A DNA stretch of 64,000 nucleotides from the NCBI GenBank assembly GCA_015143295.1, contig CM026565.1:15684041-15748040 (forward strand), given 5' to 3'. Under the pieces are notes generated by a model. That model made no database searches, was not told the origin of the DNA, and saw only the letters and a program-made list of their open reading frames with translations. Origin of the DNA: Tetracentron sinense. Lineage: Eukaryota; Streptophyta; Magnoliopsida; Trochodendrales; Trochodendraceae. Shown here one piece after another: positions 51,564-57,500 of the stretch. A program made the position numbers and the translations under genes. Position 1 is the stretch's first letter. Every line of letters starts with the position of its first letter.

Positions 51564-54500
51564 TTATTTGAATAAGGATCTGTTGCAAGAGAAGATAGCA
51601 CAGGTTAGGTGTGGTTGTAGTGCATTATGGGACTTCAATTCCACCCATCATTGGTTGTCCATCTGTAATCATTTTGAACTGGATCTAATAATTGGTGGGC
51701 CAACTTTAGGTTCTGACCGTGGAAACAATATTACTCGAGTGCAAATTGACTACACAGAATTTGGGGTATGATATATATACACCTAGTGTTTCCTTTTTTT
51801 TAATAGAAAAAGTAATTTATTTATTCATCTTGTTTCTGAGAGGTGTTTCCTTAAAGTTAGGGCCAAGGTTATTAAATTGTAATCGAATTGTAAAATCGTT
51901 TTAAGACTGATTCGATTCAAATAGTAAATAGTGAGATTCAATCCATTTTAAAAAAAATTGTTTAAAAAATATACTTAATAAATCAGAAAAATGGAATAAT
52001 CCATTATCCAAAAGATTTCATTTATATCTATTGATAAAAGAAAATAATGAACATTTCATTGCATATACTATACAAAAAGTGAATGAACTCCATAAAAGGA
52101 AACATAACCCTCAATATCATCAAAGATAAATCAATAAAAGTAAACTCATATAATCATGTTGTATGAGATCAAGTATCAAAAGACTTGGACAATTAAAAAG
52201 ATTAATAAAATAAACTATCAAGTTCTCCCAGAGTCTAACTTTCCAACTCTATTCTCTTTCTTTTTCTTCTTATTTTTTCTTTTTTTTTCCCGTTTCACAA
52301 CAACAGAGAGAAAACCCAAATAAGAGTTTGGGCATGTCCGTAACAGAGGTTTTTCCATTTCTTATTCTCTTCTTTAAAGACAAAGTATCTTTAGAAAATC
52401 GAAAGAATAAAAAATGGTAAAAAACTAATTTTTTAAGTATCAGACCGTCATAGGGGTTTCGTGCTCGAATCGCATGAATCGTACAATTTGAATCGCAAAT
52501 TGAATGAGATTTACCAAATTAAGATTTTCACTTGCGATTTGAATCATTTTGCTTAGGATTCAATTCAAATCGTAGGATTTGAATCGCAAATCGCAAGGAT
52601 TTAACCATGGTTAGGACGCACGAAGTTTTCATACATTTGTATATCCATGACATAGAGTGCTAAAGGCCAGCTTATGAGCAAGTCGTTGCTATTTGATTCC
52701 ACGTGATTCTGCTATTTTGAGCAACCATCCAAAATTTTTTTTTTGATCGATAAACAACCATCCAAATCTTGACTTTTAAACTCTTGCTAATGTGGTATTA
52801 TAGGTACATCCTAATGTTTTCTATTACAGATTTTGGCCATATCATTATTGATCCCGACTATCCAAAACATGCAAGCCTGTTATTCATTGGGCGACCACCT
52901 GAGCACTTCAAGCGACCACCTGGGTGCTTCAGGTGCCTTGGGGGTCCAGCGCTTGGGGCTGCTTAGGCATTTTGATAACCATGATTAGATTGTATATATA
53001 TATATATAATATACACACATACATAAACATCTCTTACGCATTAGATTTTGTCTAGGGTTCCTGCATCAGATTTGAAATCTAGGGTTTCAAATTTTATGAA
53101 TTTTGGTTATAGAGTTCAAACTAATATTAGTAATCAATAATAGATCTCTAGGTAATTTGAAATAACAGAAAATAAGAGCTTAAAACCTACGTCAATCCGA
53201 AAATTGGATGGAGAACAAAGTAATATATACCATGTTTGAAAGATGGAATAGTGTTTGATGAGTCCATGCCTTAGAATAATTCTTCACGATTCCTCCAAAT
53301 AATGAAGGATCAAAGTTCAAACACCCTCAAACTTGTTCAGCACTGAAAAGTTCTTCAAAATTTCATCATACAACTAGCAAAGTTAAAAGAGCAACATAAC
53401 ATCTTTACAACTAGAACTTCTGACTATTAATGACTTTAGACCAGTGTTACAAATCTCGTTCTCGGGTTTTTTTCGGTTAGATTTTCAAATATGGAGGTTT
53501 TTTTTCAGGTATTTTTGCCTAAATCTCGACAATGATTAAAATAATAATTAAAATTACAAAATATAGTAATATATATCACCAATTTATAAATTCATCAAAC
53601 CAATAATATTGGGCATTTTTCACGATATTTTTAAAATATCGACTAAATCTTGTCTAAATCTCGGGATATTTAAGTGATAAAAACTAAAAAGAGAATTGTA
53701 TTTCTCACGAGACTTTTAAAATACCGCGATAACAACGGAGTTTTAAACTTTAGATATTTTTCTCGGGAGAAATTAGGTATTTCTCGGGAGATTTGTAACA
53801 ATGCCTTAGAGTTTAGACTATTACTGTTTTCTATCAATACTTACTGAAGACAAGGATTAAATTTTTATTTTTTGGGAAAAGAATAAATGTATATAGAAAA
53901 AAAAAGATTTACAAATGCTCATAACGACATCCCCTAGCGTCCTCAATAAAACGAGAGAGGACAATAGGAAAGATCCTTAGAACTAGAGTAGCCTCCTCTA
54001 TACAATCGCAAAAAGTAGACAAAAAATCTACTGCCCTGTTTGTCTCGCGGAACACATGGCCCACAGTAACATGTTCAAACCGACTCATAAGCTGAGATAT
54101 ATCAAGGAGGCATTGGTAGGCTAGCCAAGGCCACTCACTACGCTTATTAATTAGATCAACAACTCCTTTGGAGTCCGATTGGACCTCCACCTTGACGATT
54201 CCCCTATTGACCACTTCAACCATACCCCTCTTGATAGCTATGAGTTCCAAGACTAAAATAAATGTGGGCTCGACTCCGCTCGCAATGCCACCCAAAGGCT
54301 CCTCGGCTGTGCTACGAATAACACATCCAATACCCGCCAAAGATCCTAGAATCGAACCATCGGTATTGACACACCAGAAACCTTCTAAAGGAGCCCTCCA
54401 CTTGCACCAAACGATCAGGGGGTGAACAATATTCACGTGAATGTCCCAAGCAGCAAAAAAGCTCGATTCTGAGCAGAGTCTAACAGGATTGGAAATAGCA

Positions 54501-57500
54501 TTGAAATTTATGCGGGTATCATTCACAACCATGTTGGTGATGTGTTGGAACGGCAGATGAGAATTCTGGAAAATACGACGATTCCGTTCACACCAAATAT
54601 GGTATATAGCGGCACACAAAGCCACCCGCTTAACTTGATGATGGAGCTCAGGTCCTCGAAACATGCGCAACAACTAAGCAACCTCCGCCGTCCACGGCCT
54701 CGCAAGACGGCGCGCATAACAGCAACGAGAGAGTGGACACTCAAATTTTAGAGGTGTAGGGGCATCGAAAAGACAGGTGATCTCGAGACTCATCTTGCAC
54801 ACGACACAACACGCAAGTAGCTGAACTAACAATGCCGCGACGGAGAAGAGGATCACGAGTTAGCAGCGCACCCCGGAAAGCCAACCAAGCGATGAAGGAG
54901 TGCCTTGGTATGGCACCGGAGAACCACAGAAGATCAGTCCAAGCAATCCAAAGATTTTCAGAGTACAGCTTGTTCCACGCGGACTTAAGAGAATAGGTCC
55001 CAGTGGCAGTTTCAGTCCAGACCACGCGATCAGAGGGAAGGCCGTTTAGGATTGGGACACAATCAACCTCCTGCCAAACCCGAATCAGAGAGGTATATTG
55101 GGGACGGGGAGGATTCCAAGACCCATTCAAGATTAACGAGTCCACCTTCTGGAGTTTATTGGATCCAACACCAATAGCAGGTTGTCCCCGAAGGATTTTC
55201 CATATGATACCACTCGGAAGTCAGGGGTCAAGCCACAAGGCCGTATCTTTTCCGTTGCCAATCTGGTGGCGAATTAATCCCTCCAATGGGCCCCGCAACC
55301 GAAGAACACTCCGAAAAGCCCAAGAGCATGAGTGAGGCATTTTAAGAGTCCAAATAGAATCAGTCTTTAAGTATCGCTTTTGGACCCACGCACACCAAAG
55401 GGACTTAGCACCAGCAGCCAACCTCCAAACTTGTTTAGCCAAAGACACTGCATTCCAGGACTCCATGGATCTAAACTCCAACCCCCCTGCTTCTTTAGGT
55501 TTGCAAACCTCACTCCACGCTACCTTATGGGATCCGCAGTCAAGATCAGCCCCTGCCCAAAGAAACTTACGAAGGAGGCATTCAACACGATCAATGGCCT
55601 CCCGAGGCAACCAAAACAAACTGCACCAATAAAGATGAGACCCGGTGAGCATGGATTGGATAAGTTGAGTCTGGCCAGCATAAGAAAGGCTCCTGCACTT
55701 CCATGACCGCACCTTGTTCTCAATGGCATCGATAAGAGGTTGGCACTGGGCTTGAGTTAATCGATAAGAGACAAGAGGAGCTCCAAGATATCTTACTGGG
55801 AGAGAACCCTCCGACAACCCCAGTAAGGAGCAAATAGAATGACGTCCATGCTTATCCACATTCGCAAAGAAGACCTGAGACTTTTGGATATTAGCATGCA
55901 ATCCTGAGACCCGAGCAAAGCTGGCCAAAACCTGAACTATACTCCTGGCAGAATGTTGATCAACGGAAGCAAGCACAAATAAGTCTTCGGTGAATGCCAG
56001 ATGAGTCACTAAAGGATCCGAGCAGTGAGGATGAAGAGAGAATACACCTTGAGAGGCTGCCAAGTTGAAGGAATCAGATAATACCTGCATAATAAGAAGG
56101 AAAAGATAGGGGGACATTGGGTCCCCTTGCCTGAGACCCCGAGATCCCGGGAAATAGCCCACCTGGTCCCCATTGATCTTGACAGAGAACCACAGGTGGC
56201 ATATACAAGCCTGAATCCAACCAATGATCTTGCTCGGGAACTGAAACAGCTCCATAACCTTGAGAAGAAATCTCCATTCAACGGAGTCATACGCCTTCCT
56301 AATGTCAATCTTCAGCGCCATACGACTCTTGCCTTTAGAAAGGTGGTAGCTATGTAAGAGCTTGTGGCATAATAAAATATTATCCGAGATCAGCCTACCC
56401 TGGACAAAGGCAGACTAGTGGGAGCTAATAACATCAGGAACAACAACTCTCAACCTGCATGCCAAGATCTTGGTGATAAACCTGTATAAAATATTGCAAA
56501 TAGATATGGGTCTAAAATCACCAAAGCCTCGAGGATTTTTTGTTTTTGGAATTAGAGAGATAACCGTAGCATTTACCTCCCTCAAAAGAGTGGAGGTCTC
56601 AAAGAATTCCTCAACAGCTCTAAACACCTCTTCTTTCACCAAGGGCCAACAAACTTGGAAAAAAGTGGCATTGAACCCATCCGAGCCTAGAGCCTTGTCC
56701 CCATTGGCATGCATAATAACAGATTCTATCTCGTCACAGGTGATGGGAGCAAGAAGAAGATCTATCCTGAGAGAGCTGATGAGGCACAGGCAGTTGATGA
56801 AAAGGCACAGTGCTATTCGGGGACCTAAAGAGCTCCTCAAAGAATTCCACAGCCTTAGCCTTGATATCCGCCTCCACTTCAACGGGGGACCCGTCGCTAC
56901 ATTCAATAGAAGAGATACGATTATGGCTGCGACGAGAGCAAAGAGATCTGTGAAAGAACTTGCTATTGCGATCCCCTAATTTAAGCCACAACACTCTAGC
57001 TTGCTGCCTTAGCTTGGACTCCTTAGCACGAACAAGGCCCCCTAGTTCTAGCGTGAGACCTAGCTCAAGGGAATGCAGGGAAGCATCAAAGGGGTCCTGA
57101 ATCTTCACTTGAATAGCTCTCAAATCAGGACGAGCACGGCTGACCTTCTCAGTTACATTACCGAACTCCTTACCAGCCCACAACCTAAGATGATGCTTGA
57201 CAACTTTAAGTTTCTTGACCAACACAAACATTGCACGGCCCCGCACTGGAGTTTTCCAAGCACGCGCAACGAAAACTTGGAAAGCCAGGTTGGAAGCCCA
57301 AAAATTGAAAAACTTGAACGAGCGAGGCCTCCCCCAAACGACAATAGGCGAGTGATCAGAGATACCTGGCTCCAAGAACCAAGCCTCAACCTTGTCAAAC
57401 TCTTGGATCCACTCAAGGTTGGCCAAAGCACGGTCAAGCTTGCAACAGATCCTACGAGGCCCCACCCCTTTGTTAGACCAAGAGAATTTACAACCAGAAT

